A DNA stretch of 64,000 bases, from positions 37,007,001 through 37,071,000 of the forward strand of contig NC_080573.1 in the NCBI RefSeq assembly GCF_029962835.1, read 5' to 3'. Positions 47,176 through 58,835 of the stretch are shown in pieces. Numbering within the stretch: the first letter of the stretch is position 1; every line of letters starts with the position of its first letter. The notes under the pieces were generated by a model. It was not told the DNA's origin and made no database searches. It was given only the letters and a program-made list of their open reading frames with translations. Origin of the DNA: Magnolia sinica. Its lineage: Eukaryota > Streptophyta > Magnoliopsida > Magnoliales > Magnoliaceae. The translations under genes were made by a program, and so were the position numbers.

Positions 47176-49212
47176 TGAAAAGGCCTAGCTATATGTCCTA
47201 GAGGGGGGGTGAATGGACAATGTCAAATAAAACTTATAACAGCGGAATTAAAAAGAATATGATAGCCAAAATAAATCACAATACAGGAAAGTAAAACAGC
47301 CTCAAAATTTAGATCTTGAGAGGTTGATACAATTGTTGTTCTAAGGACAACCTTTCACCAAAAACCAAAGTTTATGGTAAGACAACCTTATTTCTAGAAA
47401 GATCTTTGTATCAAATCTCAAACCGAAGAGGAATACAGAAATAAATACAAACTGAATTGAAATAAATTGTAATCACAAATGTATTGTTCTAGGGACAGCC
47501 ATACACCATAAAAATGGCAGGACAACCTTACTGGAACAACTTTTAAAGGAAATAGAATATCAAGCTGATAAAGGAATAGCAGAAAATAAATTCTAAACTA
47601 TTACAAAATTCTCACAATGCTTGAATTAAATGATTACAACATTCACCACCATACATACATCCCACAAAAGAATAATTAAATATCAGAAGTATAAATCATT
47701 CAACCACAACACAAGGGATTATAGTGGTTCGCCTGTGTGTTCACCAACTGTTAAACAACAGCCACACAGAATGCTACTCCACTCCTAATATCCTCACACA
47801 AGGGATATTAGCGTTTCACTAATAAAATAGGTTTTCCCAGGTTCACCCAAAACCTTTAAAATTGTGTCTTTGTCTGTGGGCTTACACAATTAAAAAAACT
47901 CCACTTCTGAGTTTTCCTGGCTCTCCTCAGATAACCAATACAATAAGTTTTTTTTGACAAATCTTGAAAGAAACCAAAACAGAAAGGAATTTACAATTAA
48001 ATGTAAAATACCTGATTATCTCCTTCGTTGTAGCAGCCCGGTAGAACCAAATCAGAGTAGATGATTGAATGTCCAAATTCAATGTCTAGTACTCAATTAC
48101 AATGGTTCTAATTCTAATAGATTTTAAATTAAACCAAATAGGGCTTGCCTTAATTGATTTTGATTCCAAAGAAAGGGAATAACAATTCCTCTTATCAAAT
48201 TAGATTGAATAGCAGAAACAAAATCAATTAAATAAAGCTAAGGAAAGAGAATATTTAATGAGCACACTTAGCTTAGATGGAGCACAAAATTATCTCTCAG
48301 AAGTTCGACGAAGATTGGCTTGAATAGATTAATTAATTCGATAATTTCTTCTGAGATTCATGCACTATTTATAGGTGAGCAGATCGCGTCTTCGACTGGT
48401 CTAGCGAGCTCTTCGACTAGTCGAAGCAATAACAGATATTTGAAAAATCAGGCGCGATAAGCTTTGACCGTTCTACGACTGATCAAAGGTCTCCTTCGAC
48501 TGGTCGAAGGTCTCCTTCTACTGGTCGTAGGTCACCTTCGACTGGTCGAAGAACCTGAAAAACATCGCTGGATTTTGAGTCAAAGATTTTCTACTGGTCG
48601 AAGATGCAGTCGACACTATTCCTTCGACTAGTCGAACAGATTCCTGGACTAGTCGAAGCCTAACAGATTTTATCCAAAATTAGTAACAAATTCACGACTG
48701 ATCGAGGAATTTCTTAGACTGGTCGAAGCAACTCTAGGACTAGTCGAAGAAGGCCTAGGACTAGTCGAAGAACAGACCAAACTTATGTAAAATAAACATT
48801 CGATTTATGTATCCAAAGTGACCTACTTCTAAGGTCAACCTAAGGTCAGTCAAACCTCAACCATGAAGTAAGGACATTGAAACATTAGGAACTAGTGACC
48901 TTGAAGTATGAGCCTTGAAGTCTTGATGTAGTTCAATCTTGAAACCTTGATGTAGCTCACTCTTGAAAGTGTCTTGAGTTCTTTACAAACTGCCTTGTAC
49001 ACTTCTTGAAGTCTTGCAGATTGAGTCTTGTCTTGTGAGCAGTTCTTGCATTCAAGATTGATCCTTGTACTTGTGAGCTTTACTTGTTGTGAGCTTAGCT
49101 TGTTTATGAATGTTGATCCTTGAGAGAGCTTCACTTATGCAAGTTATATATAACAGTGATTTTGGCACCACAAATTTGACAACAGACAGGGATATAAACT
49201 ATAGCACTTACA
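47176..49212 (-). repeat. 5' LTR of element C
   Basis: 2037 bp, matching the 3' LTR 38310-40283 closely by eye. It is about 63 bp longer, mainly because it has extra palindrome repeat units (see 48390-48775). Confidence 0.9.
48390..48775 (-). promoter_or_regulatory. U3 palindrome array of element C, 5' LTR (expanded)
   Basis: It contains CCTTCGACTGGTCGAAGG at 48493-48510 within a run of three ~22-bp units (48491-48552) where the 3' LTR has fewer. A further ~22-bp unit (CTAGGACTAGTCGAAGAAGG) occurs near 48733-48770. Minus-strand TATA at about 48365-48374. Confidence 0.55.
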
Positions 49213-50645
49213 ACTACATCATCTGCTGAGAATTTTTCTGAATTTTATTTACTTGTAGTCTCTGATTCACAATAGGATACTAACATTGAAACTTTTTCTG
49301 TCACAAGTGAATCATATATACTTTGGATACCTCAAGCGATTCAACGATAAATTTTTGATGAGGTCCATAAATTTCTCTAGAAATTCATGCTCCAGGGCAT
49401 CCAAGTCTATTGTAAAAAGGGTTTTTGGATGATCTTGTTGAGAAACCTACTGAGAAATTTATCAAGATATTGGCCGGATGAGAAACCTTGTGGCATAATT
49501 GAGTAGTTTTTTCCCTGCTTTCCTAGTTTAGGATTAGTTTATTGCTTTCATGTTATGTCTAGGATAGTCGGCTTTATGCTGTTTAGGATAGTTTGCTTTC
49601 TAGTTATTCTGGGATAGTTTGTTTTTTGTTAGTTTAACTCTTGTGCTAACCCACCTTCACATTGAGATCCTTTGGAAAAAGCCTCTAGATTCAGGTACTA
49701 CCTTTCCTTTACTTTCGTTGTCTCATGTGCATTGCATGCTTATATCTTTTACATTAAGGACAATGTAGATTTTAGGTTAGGGGTATAGATTAGGCAAGTT
49801 AATCAGTGTTTTCTTAGTCTCTAAAAAAATATGAAAATTTTTCAATTTTTCTAAAAATTTTGTAAATTCGAGTGATTTTGAAGTTCATCCATGATTTAGA
49901 AGTATAAGATAATTAATGTTGGTGCTTTATGACTCTTAGATTCAGCTACTCGTTAGATTTCACAGTTAAGTTTGAATTATTAATCCATGATTAGTAGTTT
50001 TAAATATGATTGAGTTATGATTTCACTTGTCACATCTTGTTTACACATTAAGGTGTCAGTTTGATATTGAATTGTTAACTTGGTGATTATTAAGCATGGA
50101 AGGAACCAACCTAGGGAATTTGTCCATCATTTTCAATGAGAAGAATTGAAAAAAGAAAAAAGAAAGAAGAATACTCAGCTAAAAAACAGTTGTCATCGAA
50201 AAGGGCTACCTATTGAAGATCATTAAAAAGATTGAACATAGCGTGAAAGCTATCAATAGAAAAATCAAAAGTTGGAAGAATATTTTTTTTTAAAATGAAC
50301 TGTAAAGCAAGTTTTGGTCATCCTGGATGCTATTTTGATTATCAATGTTATCATGAAAATTGAGAATTGAACCTTTGATTGTGATAAGTCTAGATTTCAC
50401 TATGCACCCATGGGAGTCAATGTTTAGAATTGTTCTAATTTGTGGATTAATACTTTGAACTTGACTATGAAATTGATCGAGCGCTCGAGTTTAGGAGGAA
50501 TTAAGGCTCAACATTAATGTATTTTAAAATCTTATTATGTGGATTGGTTTCAAAAACCACTTGGGCTTATAGAAATTATCCTGTGATTCTCAAATTATTT
50601 TTGGCATATTTTGATCGGGATTAGTAAAATGCTAGTTGGGGATTA
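49213..50645 (+). other. 3' internal part of element A, with PPT
   Basis: A remnant of A coding-like sequence (49213 to about 49500, several stops) is followed by non-coding sequence. The motif ACATTAAGGACAATGTAGATTTTAGG at about 49751-49776 is typical of the 3' interior of plant Tat/Athila elements. A polypurine-like AGTTGGGGAT (50634-50643) lies directly before the 3' LTR at 50646. No RT or integrase is present. Confidence 0.6.
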
Positions 50646-52065
50646 TGTTGAGGGTCAAATATTGCATATTGGACCCCATTTAGTACTTAGTTTTATGAAC
50701 ATGATAATGTTTAATGTCCTATTGTAATCATGTTTATGTTACAAGGTGAATTTAAGAGCTTCGATTGAAAACAGTGCTAAAAACGTGGAGTTAATGCTCA
50801 AAAATCACCAAGGCATGGGATGGATCTTAGAAGGCTAAGATTGAAGAATTCATATGCCAAAGATCCAAGAAAACCAAGTGATGAAGGAAGAGAATTGAAG
50901 AATTGAAGTAAAGATAAGCAAGCCTGAAAATCGTCTTGAAAATAAATTCCGGGGCCAGAAAAGTCTAATTCTGAAAAACTGCCAGAATATTTTTGGCCAA
51001 ACTCGCTAGACATTCTGGACCGATCTTCAATACTAACGAAGACCTGTTGATAATATCGAAGGACATATCGAAGAACATATCGAAGACCCTTAGAAAATAT
51101 TGAAGCTGCGTAAATTTGAGGCGGTTTCTAGATTTTTTCAAGTCGGTGCGAAAGGAGGTGCTGCAAATCTATAAATAGGAGTCTTTATGGGACTCCTAGG
51201 GATCATCTAGGGATCATCTAGGGTTTGGAGGAGCAAAGCATAAGGGTGGAGAGCTGTCTCCAAGGGTTTTTCTTCCTTTATTCCTTAGTTTTTCATGTTT
51301 TCTTCTAGAGATTTTAGTTCAATCATGTTTATGGTTGGCTAAACCTCTTAGCTGGGGCTAAGAGGTGAAGCTTGTAGCGTGATGGGATGTTTCTATTGCT
51401 TTAATTCATGTTTATGATGAACTTACTTTGATTCTAGTTTGATTATAAGAAATACTTTCACTTTTTAATGGTTTGTTGTGACTCAAATTACAATGGATTT
51501 GCGATAACTTTGAGTATGTTCTTTTCATGTTTTGGGATTGTGAATCTAGGAAATCATGTTGTTCACCATCGTCCCTTGGGCATGGTTGGATGATGGAATC
51601 CTCCCTAACTTTCACAATTCTCTCGGATTGATTATGGGATTGGTAAATCCTGTTATGAGCCATTATCTCATGGGCATGGTTTTGTAATAGAATCACTTCT
51701 AGCTCTCACACCACTCTTCCATTGAGAATTAGGTCAAAGGAAGTTCAGATTTGATTTTACTGAGATATCTTCCAATTGGATAGGATAGGACTTCGATTCC
51801 AATCGTGTGACTTGAATCAAGCATAGATCTCCCTGATCTCTACAAGTGGATCCTTGGAAACCCTAGTTTCCCACCTTTGAATTTCTTTAGTTTTTCATTA
51901 AATCTTTCACAATTACTCTCTATACTTCCAGAATTAGGTTTTCATCTTTTTCTAGTTCTTCTTCTAGTTGCTTTCAAAATACTCAAGAGATTAGTCCTTG
52001 TGGATTCGACCTTGGTCTCCCGAGATTATTACTACATCACGACCCTACACTTAGGGTTGTGAACA
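50646..52065 (+). repeat. 3' LTR of element A
   Basis: 1420 bp, uninterrupted, TGTTGAGGG...TTGTGAACA. It serves as the reference for the four-piece 5' LTR. TATAAATAGG at 51170. Followed by TSD TGACC. Confidence 0.9.
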
Positions 52066-52072
52066 TGACCAC

Positions 52073-53452
52073 TGTTCACAACCCCAAGTGTAGGGCCGCG
52101 ATGTAATAATAATCTTGGTGAGACCGAGGTCAAATCTACAGGGACTAATCTCGTATATTTCTGAAAATAACTAAAAGTAGAACTAGAAGAAGATGTAAAT
52201 CTAAATTTGAAGAACTTTGAAGAGTAATTGTGAAGGATGTAATTGAAACTTTGTAAATTTGAAGGTGGGAACTAGGGTTTCTAAGGATCCACTTGTAGCA
52301 ATTGAAATGCTACCTTACTTAATTCAAGAGATCCAACTAGAATCTAAGTCCTATCCTATCTAGCTGGAACAAGAGACAGTTAAATCTCTGAACTTCTCAT
52401 TGATCTAGCCTCAATAAAGGAGAATTGTAATGATTTAGAAGGGATTCCATCACCCAACCATGCCGAGGAGACAATGGCAAACAACAGGATTTACTGAATC
52501 CATAATCTCAAATAGAAAAGAAGATATTTAAAGCCATTGCAGATCTATTGTAATTTGAGTCACAACAAACCATTAAAAACTGAAAATATTCCTTAAAATC
52601 AACTAGAATTCAATGAAATTCGAACATAAACAAAATCAAAGCAAAGTAAACATCTCAATCACGCTAGAGGCTACAAGCTTCACCTCTTAGCCCTAGCCAA
52701 GAAGTTTAGTCAACCATAGACATGATCGAACTAAAATCTCTTAAGAAAAGCATAAAAACAACTAAGGAAGAGAAGAAAGACTTTTGGCGGCGGCTCTTCA
52801 CGCTTTTGCCCACTCCTCCAACCCTAAATCATGCCTAGAAATGTCCCAGGGACTCCTATTTATAGTTGTGCATCCCCCTCTTACGCACTGACTTGAAATT
52901 TTCACAAACCGCCTCAAATTACGCAATCCACGTCGGTCCTGCGCAACAACTCTGTGCAATTTCGGTAGCACCAAAGTTGGCTTCGATAGCACCGAAGTCG
53001 TATTTGAAATTTATCGTATCTGAAATTGTATGTGCAGAATGCTTAGGTAGCTACCAAAAATGCTTAGGTAGCTATTGAAATTGGCTTTAATGGTACTAAA
53101 TTAAGCTATTTTCTTATTGGACTGTTTTGTGCACTTTAAGTAGCTACCGAAGTTGGCTTAGGTAGCACCGAAATTGGCTATTTTTCTGATGTTTTACTTA
53201 TGCTCTTGCTAATCTTTTTTTCATCCCTTATACTTAGTTTCCTTAGATCTTTGACATGAGATGGTCTCCTAGGATCCCTCCTTTGCCTTGGTGATTCTTG
53301 AGCATTAAATTCATGCTTTTAGCATCCTTTTTAATCCAAGCTCTTAAATTCACCCTGCAACATAAACATGATTACAATAGAACATTAAGCATTATCATGT
53401 TCATAAAACTAAGTAATAAATGGAGGTAATATGCAATATTTAACCCTCAACA
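52073..53452 (-). mobile_element. Element E: solo LTR of an A-related family, minus strand
   Basis: TGTTCACAACCCC...AACCCTCAACA is the inverted form of the A LTR ends. Perfect TSD ACCAC at 52068-52072 and 53453-53457. 1380 bp. It aligns with the A LTR at both ends and around the TATA (minus strand, plus coordinates 52855-52864), but the U3 middle differs. No interior remains. Confidence 0.87.
52960..53180 (-). promoter_or_regulatory. U3 palindrome-like repeats of solo LTR E
   Basis: On the plus strand, GGCTTCGATAGCACCGAAG (52980-52998), AGGTAGCTACCAAA, AGGTAGCTATTGAAATTGG, AAGTAGCTACCGAAGTTGG and AGGTAGCACCGAAATTGG recur about every 20-40 bp. They occupy the position that CTTCGATAATATCGAAG has in A, just upstream of TATA on the minus strand. 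Confidence 0.5.
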
Positions 53453-53457
53453 ACCAC

Positions 53458-56400
53458 CCATATGAGAATTATAAGAATCACAATAATTGCAATAGGAATA
53501 GAAGAACAACTGCTAACCGAGAAGAAGCTAGGATCAACCAAGTTCCTCGAACACACCACCAAATGGTCCTATTTCTGAGTTATTTGCATATGTTAAATAA
53601 GAGGCATCAAACTCCAACATAGTGAAGAAATATCCCCAAGATTGTTACTTAGGACATTTTAGTGAATAACAAGTTCATAACAAACACGTATTCATACATG
53701 TAGTATGCTTAAGCATGTTAGCTTTAACACGTACAGATGTTAAGTAAGTTACACATGTTATCAATACAACCAAGCATAAGTAATGATGGTATAATAAACA
53801 AACAGTTTCCTGATCTAGTTGGCAAGTATATTAATTATACGATGAAATGATGCATGCTCCTTACAATCTAGCACTCCCTCACAAGTGACTTCAACGTCTG
53901 TTCCACAAATGCCAACACTCCTTCATAAGTGATTCCGACGCAAAATCGCAACATATCCTATGATATGTATGATTAGCTAAGTGATTATTAGTCTCAGTTC
54001 AAATAGCAGGTTGGTGAAGCTATAGTATTGTCGCTATATCATGAGTCATTATCTAGATCATGTGGGTCGTTACAACACGTGAAGCTCCTCACCAGTGTCT
54101 CTTGATCCAAATTAAGGCATCAACATAATACAGGTCGTCACCTAACACAGAGTATGAACCATCAATTCAGATATGTGGGCTTGTCACTCAAAACTAAATC
54201 AATACAGAGAAAATTGTCTCATCACTCAATTCCATTCACGACCGGTCGTTTGAATGGTACTCTGACATGAAACTATCAACCAGATAATTTGACAGGGACC
54301 ATTCGAACAACATTCTATCACCTCTATGAGTGCTCACTGGTCACTACGGGAAGGCTAGTCACTTTAGCATACGTTGACAACTCGAACACGGTGTCCCATA
54401 TCACCATGCTCAGCTCATGAGTCTTTGTGGGATCGTAACGTACTAATGATCATGAGTACACTAAATTAATGGTAATTGTGGTATTTCAAATTCTATTGAA
54501 TGTATATAATCACCAAACATAAGAATGATCAAACCTACATTATACTGATGTGATCGACCACGGAGGACCCCGGGCAAACTGACATTGGGTACAAAGCATC
54601 CCATGTAATTCCAAATATTGTCAATCGTTCATGTTCAACTTCGGTTAGCCGTATAAGTCTTGGATAGCCTCCTTAAAGCGGGCTATCCGCATATTTAAAT
54701 AATTTGTGGAGCTTAATCCACCACAACAACAATTTAAATTTATCCACTACATAAACATGATCACAAGGAAATCCAATACAACACCATAGTATTCTAATTG
54801 AACACATGCATAATAATTCAATTCACATTAACACAATTCAATCATATTAACATTTCTTAGCATTCAGCATCGAAGAGTTCTAATATTAAGAGTTTCCTAT
54901 CATTTAATCATTCCATCGAGCATGTTATCAACCAAATAGCAAACAAACACATTTAATTATTCTAAAATATCATGTATAAGCTTGAGGGTAGATCTTTACC
55001 TTATAATCAAAATCCTCGACTCAAATGCAGCCTTAAAACCAGGAATTTGGGAAAAACACTCAAACGTAAATTAAAAGTACAAGACTATCATTAATGATAT
55101 GGATTTAATCCTAATTAAACATTAAACAACAAATTATGGCTTAACTAACTCGATTGGAAGGATCCCTCAATTCGGTTCGACGGATCAGGGTCGGGAATCG
55201 GCACACAACCGAAACCCTAATGGAGTCGAGCTCGATTATGACTCTTATAAGAGTATGGACCACCCCAATCAATAATCGACACTCAAAATCCTAACATACT
55301 TAACCTTAACATTAAGGTTTGCGAGAAATGATGAAAACGAAAGAGTGTTTCTAACCCTAATAGCTCAAAATGTAGGAAATGAAAGAAAGATATGGAAAGA
55401 CAACTAAGGAACCTCTTACCTAGCAAGGGGTGAAGAATCTGAACCAAATTTTCTAATTTTCAACTATGGAAGACGTGAAACCGAGCACAAAGGTGAGATC
55501 TTGTAAGATCCAATGAGCACGACGATCGGACGTTGAGATCTAGCATTGAGATCCACCATTTCTCCTATCCATCTCTTATTCTCTTCCTCTTTCTTTCCTT
55601 AGCTTAGGAAAATTTTATATTTACGGGCTTAGGGCTCAATAGTGAAGTATTTTTAGTGGCAAATGTGGTGCAAATGGCCCTAAAGCCTAGGTACTTACTA
55701 TTATAACCCTATAGGAGGTTATTTCTAACTTTTGGAGTCACTACAGAGCGTACAAATCGATATACACTAAAGATAGTTGGCTTTGGTGACAATCTACATA
55801 TAGATACGATCGGACCACCATTTGAATGTATCAATCAATGGGTATGGTTAAAAGTCAATTCGATGGTTACCAATGGTCGATCAGGGTTGAGGCTATACAG
55901 ATATGTATAGGGTATTAACTCAAATTGGTGGCCTAAATCTAGTCACGATCTAACTGTCCGAAAGCGACAACTTCAGCAAACACTAGATACAGACAATTAA
56001 CTTAAGTTCATGATGAACCCTAAGGGTATTTGTGCATTTCATGCGATGGCCTTGTGAGTCCAAGTTAAGCAATTCGAGACGCTGTCTAGCTCGATGTACC
56101 ACGATGGACGTCAAGCCCATTAAGACGAATGTCTTGGTTAATAAGGGCATTTTTTAAATAGATTGGGCAGCGAGATTTATTGCGCGCAAAAAATAGGGTT
56201 TAGATTAACTAATGTTCAAAGCACACCCTTTCCACGATTAGCTGAAATAGTGATTTAGCTTTAATCACCCTAATCAGTAACCTTAATTCAACTATATTAG
56301 AAACTACTCAAATTAGTAAAATATATTAAAAATAAAAAATCATAATTTAAGTATACATGGTGATTTTTAACATGATTAGAAGCAATTTCTAAGAAGACAC

Positions 56401-57185
56401 CGAATACATAAACTTTAAAATGAAAAAGATATGTCCACACCATCGGCAACATGCAATTGCATAAATTTTCAGTTTCAATAGGTTTATTTCCTATAATGTT
56501 TTTGGTACTTTTAGTCAGTAGATTATTTTTATAATTTTTATTTTAGTTCATATCAACTCTACTTTATCCCCACTAGATTTCATTTCATTTAGAGTTCTAT
56601 AAAAATTCTAACAGTACCAACTGTCTAAAACCAATGATTTTTGGTATATTTTTCAAAACTTCCTAAAATTAACTTCCTTTAAGTTTTTTCATATGAAATT
56701 AGATTCATCAATCTTCAATTTAACTTTTAAATCACCTGAATCAGAGTTATATTGAAGAAAATACTTATTTTTAAAGTCAACGTACTAAAATTGTTAATTT
56801 TGTACATTGTTGTATAAGGTTACTCGGTTCAACCGAACCCTATTGTCCAAATTTGCTCAGTTCAATCAAATTCGACTCCATGTAGGTGAACACTACTGTT
56901 AAGATTTGTTCGGTTGCTTGATGTTTTCTTGATGCAACCGGATATTGCTATCCCAGTATGCTCAATGCAACCGATTCTCACTTAGTTCAATCGAACCTTT
57001 ATTGTCCATGTTCCCAAAATTTCTCAAAATTTACTTGGTCGGGCAGTTTCGGTGAATCCAATATCACTCCTTTTGGTCCTAAATATGTGTGAATACATAC
57101 AGGAACATGCACTCTAGTAAAAAAATCAAAGGTAACGCCCAAGGACATCCAATTCTTAAATTAGCAAAAAATCTGAGATGTTACA
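53458..57185 (-). repeat. main remaining part of solo LTR F
   Basis: 3.7 kb of non-coding LTR sequence between solo LTR E and the F terminus. It holds the shared LTR block at 54340-54425, a minus-strand TATA-like site near 55608-55622 and repeated TCGGTTCAACCGA-like words at 56820-57010. I see no supportable gene. Confidence 0.6.
56815..57010 (-). promoter_or_regulatory. repeated TCGGTTCAACCGA-like words in the U3 of F
   Basis: CTCGGTTCAACCGAACC (56824-56840), CTCAGTTCAATCAAATTCG, GTTCGGTTGC, GATGCAACCGGAT, AATGCAACCGATTC and TTAGTTCAATCGAACC recur within 190 bp. The first is a near-palindrome. They lie in the U3 part of F but far (over 1 kb) from the TATA-like site. Confidence 0.35.
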
Positions 57186-57298
57186 CTATGGCCCCAAAAA
57201 TGCAATTGGACGACAGAGAGCTCCACTTTACACTGGGAGTAAAGGTTCCCAAAAGGTTAAGGTTGTCCTTTTTAGGATGATTCTTAAAAGTAAGCTAA

Positions 57299-57692
57299 GG
57301 GCCTATTTGGCCAGACAGATCCCATGGGATTAGGAGGGATGGGATGGATTTTAAGGTAATGATGGTGGTGTCACTGGATTGGTTTGAGATCCATGGGATT
57401 GCTATATCCCGGGACAAGTTCATCGAGTCTGTTTGGCACGCCCGGCATATCTCGAGATTTTACCTTCCAATCCATCCAACCAAACATGCCCCGGGCACGA
57501 TTGAATGGGATTAGGAGGGATGGGAACAATTTTAAGGTAATGATGGTGATGTCAGTGGATTGGTTTAAGATCCATGGGTATGCTATATCCCAGGACAAAT
57601 TCATCAGGTTTGTTTGGTTCGTTTGGCATATCTCGGGATTTTACCATCCCATCCCTCCTAATCCCCCTTAATCCACCCAGCCAAACAGGCCC
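57299..57692. mobile_element. Tourist-like MITE (PIF/Harbinger type) with internal duplication
   Basis: Ends GGGCCTATTTGGCC...AGCCAAACAGGCCC are terminal inverted repeats, with TSD TAA at 57296-57298 and 57693-57695, as in Tourist/PIF-Harbinger MITEs. Inside, a block of about 150 bp starting GGGATTAGGAGGGATGGGA occurs twice (about 57328-57475 and 57509-57650). No transposase. Confidence 0.75.
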
Positions 57693-57695
57693 TAA

Positions 57696-58479
57696 GATCT
57701 TCACCGTCAATCCCCGTGCCACAAATCCAAGGGTTCAAATTGTCTTATCAAGGATTATTCTTTGAGGCATGGTGCATCCACAGTGGGACATAAACATGCC
57801 AAAGATCTACATTACTGAACCATGGGGTCAACTTTTCACAATTAAAAGAGAATTGATTCATACCACACCGTTCTCCCCCAATGCATCAGGTATCGGACAT
57901 CAAAGTCATCCAAGAGGTGGGTCCTAAAGTGAAAATCAAGCAGGTTGTGTTACAATAACAAGAAGGACATGGACGAAGACCATCATCCCAGCCCGTCATT
58001 TTGTTGTAGCAGTATCAACCATCCAAATCTACTTGGACCCATCATCCAGTGGACGACTAAGAAAGATAATGTTGAACTGATTTGGTAGGGGTGTGCCAGG
58101 CCCGTGCAATAGTGCAACGCATGAACGACACATGAGGGCCCTAGCAGCAAGCTACTATGGTGAGCCCTCCCCCAAAAGAAATTAATTTAATATCATGAGA
58201 CCCAATGGGCCACATATCAAATATTAAATTGATAAGAACAGATACTACACTTGATCTCAAGCCCTCTTTTATACTTGTATTCTCTAGAAACCCATTCCTG
58301 GCTTCATTCGATGTGGGAATATCAACTCTTTATTTCTTCCTATTGGTTTGAAATGGAAATGCTTGGGCTAAGCTTTTTTAAATGTTATCTTATGAAGTTG
58401 AGCCATTGAAAATGCAAATTGCCTATGGCCCAAAAGGCCCAGAAGGTATCTTCATTTCTCACTATGATGCCTATGTTTT
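57696..58479. other. intergenic DNA, no gene seen
   Basis: AT-rich spacer without coding signal or a repeat I can name. Confidence 0.4.
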
Positions 58480-58835
58480 ACCCCCACCATACATACACTT
58501 TGGATCATCACCCCAAACATGAAGATGAGGGAGATCCAGGTGTACCACATCAAGGAATACAATGATGACTGGATGCCTATTATTAAAAAACTTCCTAAGG
58601 TCCACTGTAATATTTATTTGCCATCCAACCATATGATTAGGTCACAGAGACCCTAGATGAAGGGAAAACATAAATATCAACTTGATCGAAGGCATTTAAT
58701 TACCACCTTTTCCTGTGGTATATTCCACCTGAGATTTTGATTTGCCTCATTTTTGGCTTCATGCCCTAAAATGAGCCGACAAAATGGGTCGATGGTGTGG
58801 ACAAAACACATACATTATGGTGGGGCCCACAGCAC
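58480..58835. repeat. dispersed MITE-like repeat, copy 1
   Basis: Shares CCTAAGGTCCACTGTAATATTTATTTGCCATCCAACC, AGGTCAC and TTTCCTGTGGTATATTCCACCTGAGATTT with copies at 59835-60180 and 61905-62310. It ends near ACACATACATTATGGTGGGGCCCAC. No coding capacity. Confidence 0.55.

Larger units (their letters stand above)
38252..49212 (-). mobile_element. Element C: Ty1/copia retrotransposon, SIRE/Maximus-like, minus strand
   Basis: On the minus strand, in order: 5' LTR (49212 to 47176), PBS, gag, protease, integrase, RT, RNase H, third ORF, PPT and 3' LTR (40283 to 38310). It is less decayed than B: one 508-codon ORF spans the integrase core and most of RT. It is a sister subfamily to B, not a recent copy, since the LTRs share ends but differ widely. 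Beyond the 3' LTR lies a second copy of PBS plus leader (38252-38309), which is abnormal. No clear TSD is found. Confidence 0.9.
1881..52065 (+). mobile_element. Element A: Tat/Athila-like Ty3/gypsy LTR element, non-autonomous, carrying five insertions
   Basis: The LTRs are TGTTGAGGG...TTGTGAACA. TSD TGACC occurs at 1876-1880 and again at 52066-52070. The 5' LTR is split into four pieces by elements B, D and G. Just after it comes TGGCGCCGTTGCCGAGGA, the PBS form of plant Tat/Athila elements. The interior is split by H and C and totals about 3.5 kb. Near its 3' end is the phrase ATTAAGGACAATGTAGATTT...GGTTAGGGGTATAG, commonly seen near the 3' end of plant Tat/Athila elements. No reverse transcriptase, integrase or RNase H belongs to A, so it depended on another element. 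Its one ORF is described separately. Confidence 0.85.
1656..57185 (-). mobile_element. Element F: solo LTR (minus strand), outermost host of the nested complex
   Basis: The element runs from TGTAACAGCCCGAAAATGGC at 1656 to ...GAGATGTTACA at 57185. It is flanked by CCATG (1651-1655) and CTATG (57186-57190), a 5-bp TSD with one C/T change. With the nested insertions removed only 1656-1880 and about 53458-57185 remain, roughly 3.95 kb, with no coding region. Orientation is inferred from shared motifs. The block at about 54340-54425 (CACTACGGG, GACAACTCGAACACGGTGTCCCAT, CTCATGAGTC) is the reverse complement of a block in solo LTR G. A TATA-like site on the minus strand at about 55608-55622 lies about 2.4 kb from the LTR 3' end once insertions are removed, a distance similar to that in G and H. 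It is best explained as a solo LTR of a long-LTR Ty3/gypsy family. Confidence 0.65.

Noticed and set aside
57384..57671. 95-codon ORF in the Tourist-like MITE
   Set aside because: It spans the two internal repeat units of a non-coding MITE.
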